Source: Pseudobacter ginsenosidimutans
GTDB lineage: Bacteria > Bacteroidota > Bacteroidia > Chitinophagales > Chitinophagaceae
Direction of reading: 5' to 3'
NCBI RefSeq assembly: GCF_007970185.1
Contig: NZ_CP042431.1
Coordinates: forward strand, 6,927,342 to 6,991,341
Length of the DNA stretch: 64,000 nt
Part shown: positions 51,001 to 60,453 of the stretch, in pieces
Numbering within the stretch: position 1 is the first letter of the stretch
Layout: each line of letters opens with the position of its first letter
Notes under the pieces: model-generated
The model's input: the letters and a program-made list of their open reading frames with translations, nothing else
Told to the model about the DNA's origin: nothing
The model's database searches: none
Position numbers and translations under genes: made by a program

Positions 51001-52152
51001 AGGACCGAAAGCGCTGATGATCCCGAATACACCTGGGTATCGATCAATGTAACTGATACTGGTATTGGTATCCCGGAAGACAAGAAAGAGTTGATCTTCG
51101 ATCGTTTTTTCCAGAATGAGAGCAGTGCTTCAGTTCTTAACCAGGGATCTGGCATCGGGCTGTCCATCACTAAAGAGTTCATTGAATTACACAATGGTAA
51201 GATCCACGTTGAAAGTGAACCAGGAAAGGGATGTTCCTTTACCATTCAAATACCGCTTAAACGCGCTTATGAAACAGTAACCGCGGTAACCACAACTCAA
51301 CCTGAACTGCCCGCAGAGGACGAACCTGTGAATGGTCCTGCATTGGTTCGGGAAGACAATATCAACTCCAATGAGTTGTCGTTATTGCTGGTTGAAGACA
51401 ATGATGATTTCAGATACTATCTTAAAGACAATCTCCGCAATCATTATAAAATACTGGAAGCAACCAATGGCAGGGAAGGCTGGCAAAAAACGCTATCCAA
51501 TCATCCGCAGCTGATCCTGACTGATATCAGCATGCCTGAAATGGATGGAATCGAATTGGTCAATAAACTAAAATCTGATAAAAGGACCTGCCATATCCCT
51601 GTAATACTGCTCACTGCCATGACAGGCCAGGAACAGCAGTTAAAAGGACTTGAAACAGGGGCTAATGATTATATCACCAAGCCATTCAACCTGGAAGTGT
51701 TAAATGCCAAGATCAGGAATCTGTTGCATTTAAAGAATACTATGAAAACTACTTATTCAAAGCAGATAAGCGTTGCCACGCCAGAACTGGAAATGGAATC
51801 GCCGGATGCAAAACTATTGACAGAGATCGTTAATTATATCGAGAACAACCTCACCAATCCGCAATTATCCGTTGAGAACTTAAGCAAACAGATCGGCATG
51901 AGCAGGGGCACTCTTTATGCCAGGCTGCTTGAGCTGACCGGAGAGACGCCGGTTGAGTACATCCGTTCGTTCCGTCTCAACAAGGCAGTCTCCCTGATGG
52001 AAAAACGAAATATGACGATCTCTGAAACCGCCTATGAGGTTGGGTTTACAACACCCAATTATTTTACAAGGTCTTTCAAAGAAAAATTCAACATGCTTCC
52101 TTCTGAATATATTGCGAAGATGAAAAAAGTAAATGCAGACAGTAAGAAATAG
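48061..52152 (+). CDS. Hybrid two-component system regulator (HTCS)
   Basis: One-protein sensor and activator of 1363 residues. A signal peptide (about 1-21) precedes a periplasmic two-bladed propeller sensor (about 25-690) built of repeated units such as GIMWFGTDDGLNKFDG, GNLWIGTSGGGL and GNIWIGTNGGGI. A Y_Y_Y domain (about 700-785, YAYKLDGFEKDWNYIGSGN) and one membrane helix (about 790-809) follow. Inside the cell are HisKA with His848 (LTNLSHDFRTPISL), an ATPase domain (NLLSNAFKFT, DTGIGIPEDKKELIFDRFF, GSGIGLSI), a receiver with Asp1155 (LTDISMPEMDG) and an AraC-type helix-turn-helix at the C-terminus (VGFTTPNYFTRSFKEKF). HTCS proteins bind a specific oligosaccharide and switch on their locus. 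Its position between the GH3 operon and the esterase suggests control of both and of the SusC operon. Confidence 0.98.
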   Translation: MRKIIYIFFCSVFAFCSNSLAQTGHIRFTSLSTRDGLLSNSVNAILKDRYGIMWFGTDDGLNKFDGTNFTVYRYLPGDSTSLRTNEVLALHEDSSGNLWIGTSGGGLSLYDRKRDHFLHYPVQSGTNTLTGSDVIRSICSDYQGKIWIAQFEGLYVMDPKSQLISKHTLHDAYGKPIITTLTSVYADSKQRLWIASDNGLLLYDIKTNSLKVYENKKTDPASLTDNRTRAVTEDKWGNIWVGTAAGLCKLKSDGSGFIRTILNNSEITSIAADGQGLLWVGCSNGLYVYNIESATYSIFTQDYRNHQSLCSKGVRCVYIDQQGIYWLGTYQGGICKYDKNLNLFNLSLNSSFQENRDHVAVITALAENKNGNVLLGTDGNGLYELNRKKDQVQPVNLSLKNVQGNSLSILALLRSANDKLYIGTYSRGLIILDQRTGECTQLVKGDGVNTLTNNDIFCLFEDSKGNIWIGTNGGGIIVVQGTRVIARYSPLPQNGVSLMPINGYIRAIEEDAEGNIWIGTHGGGIAIFETASGKWEIYTQENSLLPSNKIQSIHRDKNGKMWIGTFSGLAAFIPDKHQFKLYSEKDGLQNAMIYQIVEDGTGKLWVSTNTGISRLDTASETFWNFTHMNGLQNSNFVRAAGLRLSDGELFFGGLEGFNHFYPDQLKVNRNVPQVILTDLRISNKSVPAGNDAPIKEHISTASEIRLNYKQNFALSFVALNYTIPRQNRYAYKLDGFEKDWNYIGSGNMASYTNLDPGEYTFRVKAANNDGIWSTNDTIIKVFVKPPFWRTTYAYIFYILAIGGTLLYSRHKGISKLRKKFAQEQEQQEIERVRQLEQMKLKFLTNLSHDFRTPISLIMGPVDQLIDGEDRPEKQEKLNMVRRNARRLLNLVNQLLDFRKLEEQELKLQLSKGEFISFLKEVTDSFRDMSERKNIQFTLKTCIDRLDAYFDRDKMERIFFNLLSNAFKFTLAGGHITVDLQRTESADDPEYTWVSINVTDTGIGIPEDKKELIFDRFFQNESSASVLNQGSGIGLSITKEFIELHNGKIHVESEPGKGCSFTIQIPLKRAYETVTAVTTTQPELPAEDEPVNGPALVREDNINSNELSLLLVEDNDDFRYYLKDNLRNHYKILEATNGREGWQKTLSNHPQLILTDISMPEMDGIELVNKLKSDKRTCHIPVILLTAMTGQEQQLKGLETGANDYITKPFNLEVLNAKIRNLLHLKNTMKTTYSKQISVATPELEMESPDAKLLTEIVNYIENNLTNPQLSVENLSKQIGMSRGTLYARLLELTGETPVEYIRSFRLNKAVSLMEKRNMTISETAYEVGFTTPNYFTRSFKEKFNMLPSEYIAKMKKVNADSKK

Positions 52153-52213
52153 CTTCCCAACTAAAATAAAACCTGGATGGACACTTGTGATTATTAATAA
52201 TTAGTTTTAAATT
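52153..52213 (+). other. A+T-rich spacer after the HTCS gene
   Basis: Sixty-one bases with the palindrome ATTATTAATAAT at 52190-52201 and no clear hairpin terminator. If the esterase gene has its own promoter it must lie here, because the 27-bp repeat occupies the remaining space up to the start codon. Confidence 0.4.
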
Positions 52214-53366
<1,153 letters not shown>

Positions 53367-53385
53367 TAGCGCAGGCACTCTGTTA

Positions 53386-54381
53386 TCATCTCATTTTCAC
53401 TCTCAGCAAATATTTTGTTGCAGTGAGATAAACTGTTTTACCATCCGGAGTCAAGGCACAGTTGGCGACGATCGATCCATTTATTTTTATTTTGCCGATC
53501 AGTGTTCCTGTTTTGGTGAATATCCAGATGCCACCCGGCCCTGTTGCAAATACATTTCCCTGGCTATCTATCTTCAAACCATCACATCCGCCGGATTCCT
53601 TTTCATTGCTTGCATCATAAAAGATGCGTTCGTTGATTAGTGAGCCATCTTGAGCAATGGTATAAGCATACCATCTTTTATTCCGATTGCCTGAATTGGA
53701 TACCAGTAGCGTATTGCCGTCTGGAAAAACGGCAATACCATTGGGGGCTTCTATCGAATCAATGAGAAGCGTGACCCTCCCTGTTCTATCCAACTTATAT
53801 ACACCCTGATAAGTTATTTCCCTTCCCGGATCCTTTGGGCCTTTTTCCAGACCATACCACGGATCAGTAAAATACAAATCACCATTTGCTGCAAAACACA
53901 GATCATTCGGGCTGTTGAATCTTTTTCCATTGTACTGGTCGGCTACCGTACTGAACTTCCCTTGCGGGTCATTGAGTGGTGCATCCATCATAACAATCCT
54001 TCTGTCGCCATGCTGACAAATCATCAATTTTCCATCATTGGAAATGATCAATCCATTAGGTCCCATAAATCCGCCGCGTTTTACAGAATCAGTATAGCCC
54101 GCCTGTGGCAGGTAAAGTTCCTTACCAACTGCTGCTGTCCATTTGTAGATGGTATTGCCTGGCACATCGGAAAATAAAAGCATCTGGTCTTTCTCCACCC
54201 ACACCGGGCCTTCAGTAAACTGAAATCCTTCTGCTAAGACTTCAACCTTTGCCTCTTTATTGATCAGCTTGTATAATTCAGGAGAGATAAAGTCGATAGT
54301 GCCAGAAACTGCTTTATTTTCCTGTGCATAGACTGAGTAAAACAGGAAAATCAACAAATGGAGAATCGTTATTTTTTTCAT
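53386..54381 (-). CDS. Exported SMP-30/gluconolactonase-family protein
   Basis: Six-bladed propeller protein of 331 residues with an N-terminal signal (MKKITILHLLIFLFYSVYAQ). Family landmarks are AEGFQFTEGPVWVEKD with the metal-binding Glu, FMGPNGLIISNDGKLMICQHGDRR, FNSPNDLCFAANGDLYFTDPWYG with the metal Asn, IEAPNGIAVFPDGNTLLVSNSGN, and SGGCDGLKIDSQGNVFATGPGG with the catalytic-site Asp. Members hydrolyse sugar lactones such as gluconolactone. It is the last gene of the AraC-led minus-strand operon, 55 bases after an acid-sugar dehydratase-like gene, so a lactonase feeding that enzyme is a reasonable reading. Confidence 0.9.
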   Translation of the reverse strand: MKKITILHLLIFLFYSVYAQENKAVSGTIDFISPELYKLINKEAKVEVLAEGFQFTEGPVWVEKDQMLLFSDVPGNTIYKWTAAVGKELYLPQAGYTDSVKRGGFMGPNGLIISNDGKLMICQHGDRRIVMMDAPLNDPQGKFSTVADQYNGKRFNSPNDLCFAANGDLYFTDPWYGLEKGPKDPGREITYQGVYKLDRTGRVTLLIDSIEAPNGIAVFPDGNTLLVSNSGNRNKRWYAYTIAQDGSLINERIFYDASNEKESGGCDGLKIDSQGNVFATGPGGIWIFTKTGTLIGKIKINGSIVANCALTPDGKTVYLTATKYLLRVKMR

Positions 54382-54436
54382 ACCCCATGTTTGAAAATTA
54401 TCAAAATCGGGATGAGCTTAATCGCTCAATAGTGCG

Positions 54437-55711
54437 CTACTCAAAAAACGGTACGCCGGGATGTGCATATTTCTTTAAGCCTTCCAGGTTCAAGTCAACG
54501 CCAATGCCTGGTTTATCTGATACTGCAAGAAATCCTTTTTCGATAAAAGGTTTATCATACGTAACAATATCTTTCCATTTTTGCTCTGTATCGAACTGAC
54601 TTTGCCATTCGAGGATATGGAAATTAGGTACGGCAGCACAAACATGCGCCGCTGCCATGGCTCCAAGGAAAGAGCCAACCATATGCGGCGAAAATGGTAC
54701 ATAATAGGCATTCGCCAGGCTTGCTATTCTTTGCCCCTCGCCAAGTCCTCCACATTTTTGAAGATCGGGCATGATGATATCTACGGCTCCTTCTGACAAT
54801 AAGCGGGTGAAACCATAGGTGAGATAAAAATTCTCTCCCCCACAAATGGGAGTGCTGGTTTCTTGTGTGATTGTTTTATAAACATCCACGTTATCGGCGG
54901 GAACAGGTTCTTCCAACCACATCAGGTTTAGCGGCTCCATCACTTTCGCCACCTTTCTTCCTGTTGGCGCATCATAGCGTCCGTGCATATCACAACAGAT
55001 ATCGATATGCGGACCTACTTCTTTTCGAACAGCGGCGATTGAATTGTACATCCTTTCTATTTCAGCAAGACTTGCAGTCCAGTTCCACCTGTCATATTTG
55101 TTGGGGTCGTTAACTTCGTCAAGATCAAATTTTATGGCAGTATAGCCTTTGTCAACTGCGGTCCGTGCAACTTTCGCAAACTCCTCCGGTTTGGGATTAC
55201 GAACGGAATACAACTGCGTGTCGCAGTAAACTCTTATGTTATCACGAAATTTCCCGCCCAATAACTGATAAACGGGCAGGCCTAATGCCTTTCCGCACAA
55301 ATCCCAAAGTGCAGCATCAAAAGCACTCAATACTGCTATGTACATGCCGGATTGTCCCCCTCCAAAAAAGGCGCCTTTCCGGAATTGTTCAAAGATCAGG
55401 TTGGGATTCAAAGGGCTCCTTCCAATTAGTTGCCTTCCCAGCCTTTGCACCAAATGATAAGTACCACCCACAGCATCCACTCCTTCACCATATCCCACAA
55501 TATCCTGATTGGTAGAGATCTTAATAAACAGCCCGCCACCGGAATAACCACATTTCACATCGGTGATCTTCAGATCAGAAGGAGCTGATGATCCGGGTGT
55601 TTTATCAATTGCTTCTGTAAGTCCATTTCCGAAAGAGGACAATGCTGCAAAGGGCGTGATAGCCGCTGTTGCCGCAGCCTTTGCTATAAATGATCTTCTT
55701 GATTTTGACAT
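54437..55711 (-). CDS. Exported enolase-superfamily protein, sugar-acid dehydratase type (galactonate-dehydratase-like)
   Basis: Protein of 424 residues with a Tat-like signal (SRRSFIAKAAATAA, Arg5-Arg6). The enolase-superfamily capping and barrel domains follow. Metal ligands read Asp241 (CCDMHGRYD), Glu267 (MWLEEPV) and Glu293 (CGGENFY). His243 follows the first ligand as in D-galactonate dehydratase (D-x-H-G-R), and His343 (FSPHMVGSF) is in the position of the catalytic histidine. This is a mandelate racemase-subgroup enzyme likely to dehydrate an aldonic acid to a 2-keto-3-deoxy acid. The export signal is unusual, since most such dehydratases are cytoplasmic. Neighbours 15-55 bases apart are an RraA-like aldolase and a lactonase. 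Confidence 0.88.
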   Translation of the reverse strand: MSKSRRSFIAKAAATAAITPFAALSSFGNGLTEAIDKTPGSSAPSDLKITDVKCGYSGGGLFIKISTNQDIVGYGEGVDAVGGTYHLVQRLGRQLIGRSPLNPNLIFEQFRKGAFFGGGQSGMYIAVLSAFDAALWDLCGKALGLPVYQLLGGKFRDNIRVYCDTQLYSVRNPKPEEFAKVARTAVDKGYTAIKFDLDEVNDPNKYDRWNWTASLAEIERMYNSIAAVRKEVGPHIDICCDMHGRYDAPTGRKVAKVMEPLNLMWLEEPVPADNVDVYKTITQETSTPICGGENFYLTYGFTRLLSEGAVDIIMPDLQKCGGLGEGQRIASLANAYYVPFSPHMVGSFLGAMAAAHVCAAVPNFHILEWQSQFDTEQKWKDIVTYDKPFIEKGFLAVSDKPGIGVDLNLEGLKKYAHPGVPFFE

Positions 55712-55758
55712 TGTAATAATTTATAGGTATTAAGAGTTTAATGAAGCCTCAAACATTT

Positions 55759-56709
55759 CTACCATGTCCTTTCCTTTAGAAATTCCTGGATCTGTTCTTT
55801 TCCAACGGGTAATTCATTAATATGATCATTGAGCCATTTTGAAAAATCCTTTTCAATTTCATCCGACCAGCGTGTATCAATTTGCCCTGCGGTGTATTTC
55901 CCTTCTTTCAATCGCTGATGACCAAACAGATCTCTCAATCGTACAATTTCAGAAGTGGTAACAACACGCTCAGCTAATTGCGGCGGAATAAATACCACTA
56001 CGCCAAGTTTCCCCAACACCACATCACCCGGCATTACAGTAACTGTACGGATACGGGTAGGCTTATTGATACCAACAATCATAGTAGTCAGATCCCTGTT
56101 TGGCCCTGTTCCCGGATTATGGTAGGATGGATCATAACTGGAATAAAAAGAAGTGAACCCGCCAATCTCTTTCAATCCTTCCACATCTCTCAATGCGCCG
56201 TCATATACAATTCCATTTCCCGTTTTTGCATAGATAGCATTGCCCACATTATCACCAATGGTTGGTCCGTTTCTCTTTGCACCAAATTGATCAGCTACAT
56301 ATACATCGCCTTTTTGCAATATTTCCACACCCCAGACATTTTGTGCTCTTCTTCCTTCTTTCTTACCCAACGAATCAATTGCTTTCCAAACATCCGGGCG
56401 GCCAGGCATAAACGTTACTGTTACTGCCCGTCCTACCAATACACTATCAGGATTGATCAGTTGCCAGCCCTCTGCGATCTGGTACCGGTAGCCGGCATTG
56501 CTCATGGTGGCCCATGCCTCTTCCACACTGACCGATCTCATTCTTCGAATAATATCGTCCGGAACTTTTGGCCGCCCGTCAGGAAATCTTTCACCCTTCC
56601 ACTCCTGAGTAAGGGTGATCAATTCGTCTTTGCTTATCTGTACCTGCTGACTGAATGATTGCAGGCTGGTGCTGACAGCTATCGAAAAGAGAAATAAATA
56701 TTTGATCAT
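55759..56709 (-). CDS. Exported RraA-like protein (HMG/oxaloacetate aldolase fold)
   Basis: Protein of 316 residues, longer than the usual 160-230 of the RraA family, with a signal peptide (MIKYLFLFSIAVSTSLQSFSQ) and a C-terminal extension (residues about 250-316, KYTAGQIDTRWSDEIEKDFSKWL). The aldolase-type motif is present: Gly152-Asp153 (TIGDNVGNA) and Arg174-Asp175 (VYDGALRDVEG), the pattern that binds metal and pyruvate in HMG/CHA aldolases and oxaloacetate decarboxylases. RraA-fold proteins without this motif are RNase E regulators; with it and a signal peptide, an enzymatic role on an alpha-keto acid is more likely. It lies between the BASS symporter (15 bases) and the dehydratase-like gene (47 bases). 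Confidence 0.87.
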   Translation of the reverse strand: MIKYLFLFSIAVSTSLQSFSQQVQISKDELITLTQEWKGERFPDGRPKVPDDIIRRMRSVSVEEAWATMSNAGYRYQIAEGWQLINPDSVLVGRAVTVTFMPGRPDVWKAIDSLGKKEGRRAQNVWGVEILQKGDVYVADQFGAKRNGPTIGDNVGNAIYAKTGNGIVYDGALRDVEGLKEIGGFTSFYSSYDPSYHNPGTGPNRDLTTMIVGINKPTRIRTVTVMPGDVVLGKLGVVVFIPPQLAERVVTTSEIVRLRDLFGHQRLKEGKYTAGQIDTRWSDEIEKDFSKWLNDHINELPVGKEQIQEFLKERTW

Positions 56710-56724
56710 AGTAATAAGTTTTTA

Positions 56725-57837
56725 TCAGGACAATTCTTTTTCAGTTGTTCCATCCTGAGGAGAGCGGTTGTGCCACCAGCTTGCCAGGGATGAGCCGGTT
56801 ACGTTCATCATCGTTCCAAATATTACAGATGCTAATCCTACAGTTGCTAATTTACCCATGCCCCTCGCAAGTGCAGAAGCAAGACCGGCATTTTGCATAC
56901 CTACTTCCAGCGCAATGGTGCGACAATCTTTTTCGGGGAATTTGAAGAAACGGGCAGACCAGTAACCTAAAAAATACCCTGAGATATTATGAATGAATGT
57001 AGCAACAATCAGTAGTCCCCCGATCTTCAGCAGATTATCCCGCCCCGCAGCAGTAATAACCAGTAGCACCAGGGCGATCCCTACCATTGATATGACTGGC
57101 ATTATCTTATCAATCCATTTCACTTTTCCCCGCACCAAATAATGAAATGCAAGCCCTGCTGCAATAGGTATGATCACGATTTTTGTAATTTCCCATACCA
57201 TCGCCCATAGATCGATCTCAACATATCTTCCACCGAGCAATTTCATTAGCAACGGAGTTAAGAATGGCGCCAGCAAGGTTGATATGGTGGTAACGGAAAC
57301 AGACAATGCAAGATTTGCCCTGGCCAGATAGCACATTACGTTGGAAGCAAGTCCGCTTGGACAACAACCTATCAAAATAATGCCTGCTGCTATTTCATTC
57401 GGAAAACTAAACAAATGAGCCACTGCAAATCCGACCAATGGCATGATGATGTAATGACATGCGGTACCTATAAATACGCCCTTAGGCATGCGCATGACCT
57501 GTGCAAAATCTTTCAGGCTTAATTCGGTCCCCATTCCAAACATGATCACCTGTAAAAGAACCGGAATGAAGAAAGAAGCATTCCTTCCACCCACAGAGAT
57601 AAAATGTTGCGGATAGTACATGGCAATGGTAGCCACGGCAAAGATCACAATGCTATACCAATAGCCTCTGAAGAGCCGGCTCCCGCGGAATGCCAGGGCG
57701 ATACTTACAAAAAACAAAGCCAGCAAAACTCCTGCCCAATTATGATAATGATGTAATGTAGTATACACAAAGGCCAGCAGGAAAAGCAAAGCAGCGGTAT
57801 AACAAAAATTATAAACCGATTTATTCAAGACTGCCAT
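56725..57837 (-). CDS. Bile acid:sodium symporter (BASS) family transporter
   Basis: Inner-membrane sodium-coupled organic-anion importer of 370 residues with about ten helices. Conserved parts are MFGMGTELSLKDFAQVMRMPKG, the crossover segment ILIGCCPSGLASNVMCYLARANLALSVS, and EVGMQNAGLASALARG in the second crossover helix. The first about 70 residues add two extra helices before the core. BASS proteins carry bile acids, pyruvate, pantothenate and other carboxylates. Here the neighbours (kinase 20 bases upstream, exported RraA-like and dehydratase-like enzymes downstream) suggest a sugar-derived acid or keto acid as substrate. Confidence 0.9.
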   Translation of the reverse strand: MAVLNKSVYNFCYTAALLFLLAFVYTTLHHYHNWAGVLLALFFVSIALAFRGSRLFRGYWYSIVIFAVATIAMYYPQHFISVGGRNASFFIPVLLQVIMFGMGTELSLKDFAQVMRMPKGVFIGTACHYIIMPLVGFAVAHLFSFPNEIAAGIILIGCCPSGLASNVMCYLARANLALSVSVTTISTLLAPFLTPLLMKLLGGRYVEIDLWAMVWEITKIVIIPIAAGLAFHYLVRGKVKWIDKIMPVISMVGIALVLLVITAAGRDNLLKIGGLLIVATFIHNISGYFLGYWSARFFKFPEKDCRTIALEVGMQNAGLASALARGMGKLATVGLASVIFGTMMNVTGSSLASWWHNRSPQDGTTEKELS

Positions 57838-57857
57838 AGATAAGGTTAATTTGAGGT

Positions 57858-59381
57858 TTATTGCAGGCTTACGACATTCTCAAAATCAGGCTTCAACCTT
57901 GTGCTTAGCGTTTCAAAAATTTCAAAATGCTTCATATAAACGCCGTGAATATTCTTTTTGGGGAAATATTGCTCTGTCAGCACAATGCTTCTTGCTGCTT
58001 CATCCAGATCTTTAAAGATCCCCATCTCTGTAGCACTTAGTAAATATGCGCCTGCACCCACACTATAATTATGCTGGCTGATACTTACCGGTTTATTGAA
58101 AACATCAGCAATGATCTGCGCACAGAGGGGAATGGAGGCGAAGCTTCCATTGATGGATAAGCTTTTGATAGTGCTATGCTCTTCGAGTATCTTACCGATG
58201 CTGTATATTTCAAACAAGATCCCTTCAATAACAGCCCTTACAAAATGATTACGCTCATGTTTGATATTGATCCCAAAAAAAACGCCTCTGGCATTGGCAT
58301 CCCAGATAGGCGCTCTTTCTCCCAGGAGATAAGGAAGGAAAAGTAATCCGTCAGCGCCAGCTTCCACCTTCGCTGCAACCGAAATAAGATCTTCGATAGT
58401 ATGTTCCAGGTCAAATGGATTTTTAAAATCGCCGAATTGTTTGGCAAACCATTCGAAAATGATCCCACCACTATTGGTAGGACCGCCGGATACATAACAA
58501 TTTTCAGTGAGCAGGTAATTGAAAAAACGTTGCTGTTTATCATTCAATACTTTTTGTCCGATAACCCTTACCGCACCACTGTCTTCAATGGTAATGGTAG
58601 CCTTTTGTCCACCCCAGACACCGGCCCCGAGGGTGGCAAGGCATCCATCACTGGAACCTACAATGAGTTGGGTGGCTGCAGTGAGTCCCAGGGAATTCTG
58701 ATAAGCTTTTTTCAATTTTCCACAAGAAGTAAAAATTGGTACCGGATCAGCAAGCATCCCCTTATTGATCCCTGCATAGGCCAATGCTTCTTCCTCCCAT
58801 TCAATAGTATGGATATTCAATAATCCTGTTGCCGAAGCGAGGCTGTAATCAATCAGGTATTCACCCGTCAGCTGCTGGATGATATAGGTTTTCAGTTGGA
58901 TAAACTTACTCGTGTTGCTGAATCTTTCCTTATCATTATTCTTAAGCCAGGCGATTTTGAATAATGGAGACATAGGATGCATAGGAGTTCCGGTGGCAGT
59001 ATAAATACTGTTGCAGGCGGGAGAATTTTTCAATTGCTGCACTTCTTTCTGGGCCCGGTTATCTGCCCAGGTTATCGCATTGCCCAAAGGGATCCCACTT
59101 TTGTCGATGGCCAGCACACTATGCATAGACGCACTGAAACATATACTGAGCACCTGAGTCCTGGAGGGATGTATATATTCATTCAGAAGGTTTTTCAAAA
59201 CATACAGCAATGTGATAAAGATCTGCTCCGGATCCTGCTCACTGAAATCGGGCTGGGAATGAAAAGTTGGGTAGGATCCTTTCATGGAAGCAATTGTTTT
59301 TCCTGAAAGATCAAATGCAACTACTCTTACAGCATTTGTTCCGATCTCGATGGTGATGATGCATTTTTTTGTGGAAGGCAT
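57858..59381 (-). CDS. FGGY-family carbohydrate kinase, gluconokinase-like
   Basis: Cytoplasmic sugar kinase of 507 residues from start MPSTKKCII (59381); an upstream ATG at 59456 would overlap the preceding AraC gene and add 25 residues without family similarity. FGGY marks: IEIGTNAVRVVAFDLSG for the first phosphate loop, FHSQPDFSEQDPEQIF, NAITWADNRAQKEV, TGTPMHPMSPLFKIAWLK (a gluconokinase-like stretch), VGSSDGCLATLGAGVW, GGPTNSGGIIFEW, LLFLPYLLGERAPIWDANARGVFFG, and SINGSFASIPLCAQIIADVF. The substrate could be gluconate, xylulose or another product of this operon. It starts ten bases after the AraC stop. Confidence 0.88.
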   Translation of the reverse strand: MPSTKKCIITIEIGTNAVRVVAFDLSGKTIASMKGSYPTFHSQPDFSEQDPEQIFITLLYVLKNLLNEYIHPSRTQVLSICFSASMHSVLAIDKSGIPLGNAITWADNRAQKEVQQLKNSPACNSIYTATGTPMHPMSPLFKIAWLKNNDKERFSNTSKFIQLKTYIIQQLTGEYLIDYSLASATGLLNIHTIEWEEEALAYAGINKGMLADPVPIFTSCGKLKKAYQNSLGLTAATQLIVGSSDGCLATLGAGVWGGQKATITIEDSGAVRVIGQKVLNDKQQRFFNYLLTENCYVSGGPTNSGGIIFEWFAKQFGDFKNPFDLEHTIEDLISVAAKVEAGADGLLFLPYLLGERAPIWDANARGVFFGINIKHERNHFVRAVIEGILFEIYSIGKILEEHSTIKSLSINGSFASIPLCAQIIADVFNKPVSISQHNYSVGAGAYLLSATEMGIFKDLDEAARSIVLTEQYFPKKNIHGVYMKHFEIFETLSTRLKPDFENVVSLQ

Positions 59382-59391
59382 GGCAAACAGT

Positions 59392-60279
59392 TTAAATATT
59401 GTTTTTCCGGAACTGGCTGGGTGTAAGTCCGGTAAGTTTTTTAAATGTGGTGGCAAAATGCTGTGAAGAATAAAACCCGGTATCGAGGGCTATATCAGTA
59501 ACCTGCACTGAAGGCTTCTTCAATAACCGTATAGCTTCCGAGATCCTGATATTGATCAGGTAATTCATGGGGGAAAATCCTGTGAATTTTTTCACTTTAT
59601 CACTGAAGGCCGTTGTGCCCAAACCCACCAGGGCAGCCATTTCTTCTACCGTCCAGTGATGGGATAGATCTTTCCTCAGCGTTTCTTCCAGTTTTAAAAA
59701 AGTTTGGGGGAAATCCCGTTGCAGATTTTGTTGCTGTGAAAACTTTCTCGTTAGCAGGATCAATAGTTCATCCAGTAGCTGATTGACCCTGGTAACATAA
59801 CCGATCTCCTGGTTGAATAATTCATTTCGCAGGGAAGAAAAGATTGAACCTGCGTCGGGTATCCTGGTAAGCACAGGCGTGGAATCCAGGAATAATATCT
59901 TCTTAACAGAAACCAGTTCCTGCGACGAGATCTGGCTCCATCCGTCAGGGGATTGCTTGTTTGTTTTTTCCGGCAGGGGTAACTGGAGATGCAACCAGTA
60001 CAATGATCCTATATCCAGGTAGCCTTTTTCTGCGCACAGATGCTGGCCGGGTAATATAACTCCAAGATCGTTAGGATAAAGCGTATATGATTTGTTGTTG
60101 ATAACCCAATCAAACTTGCCTTCAAGTATATAATAGATGCGCAGGTAACTTGAACAGGCATCAGTAAACGAATTCAGATTAATTGAATTATTTTTCTTTT
60201 GCGCAAATTCAAGAATATGCACAAAAGGCTCCAGCTCAGGGGAATGATCATTTCGTAATAGAAATTGACTCATCAGCAA
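59392..60279 (-). CDS. AraC-family transcriptional regulator
   Basis: Regulator of 295 residues. A cupin-like sensing domain (about 10-140: SYLRIYYILEGKFDWVINNKSYTLYPNDLGVILPGQHL split over the core) is followed by two helix-turn-helix motifs of the AraC type in the last 100 residues (TVEEMAALVGLGTTAFSDKVKKFTG and VTDIALDTGFYSSQHFATTFKKLTG). It heads a six-gene minus-strand operon (regulator, kinase, symporter, RraA-like, dehydratase-like, lactonase) and is divergent from a SusC gene 174 bases away, so it may control either or both. A second Met two codons downstream could also be the start. Confidence 0.94.
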   Translation of the reverse strand: MLMSQFLLRNDHSPELEPFVHILEFAQKKNNSINLNSFTDACSSYLRIYYILEGKFDWVINNKSYTLYPNDLGVILPGQHLCAEKGYLDIGSLYWLHLQLPLPEKTNKQSPDGWSQISSQELVSVKKILFLDSTPVLTRIPDAGSIFSSLRNELFNQEIGYVTRVNQLLDELLILLTRKFSQQQNLQRDFPQTFLKLEETLRKDLSHHWTVEEMAALVGLGTTAFSDKVKKFTGFSPMNYLINIRISEAIRLLKKPSVQVTDIALDTGFYSSQHFATTFKKLTGLTPSQFRKNNI

Positions 60280-60453
60280 TCGTTGGCTATTAAATATACA
60301 CTCATCGGGTAATAAATATCAGCCAAATCAGCAAGCATTTTGTACAAAATCCAACATCGGAGAATTTTGGAAGTTTTTGAGGCGCTTATGTAACAATATT
60401 GTAATGCCAAAGCCTCGTTTTAGGCTCCTTTATTTACGAAACAACTTGCTTTT
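60280..60453. promoter_or_regulatory. Divergent regulatory region between AraC regulator and SusC
   Basis: This 174-base gap contains a perfect 14-base palindrome ATTTTGTACAAAAT at 60337-60350 and a shorter one, ACAATATTGT, at 60393-60402. Both are candidates for regulator binding; no -33/-7 promoter pair is clear. Confidence 0.45.

Noticed and set aside
52190-52201. Palindrome ATTATTAATAAT
   Set aside because: Composed only of A and T in an A+T-rich spacer, so expected by chance.
60411-60426. Small hairpin AGCCT...AGGCT before the SusC start
   Set aside because: Five-base stem only, upstream of a gene rather than after one, and no T-run; too weak to call a terminator or riboswitch.
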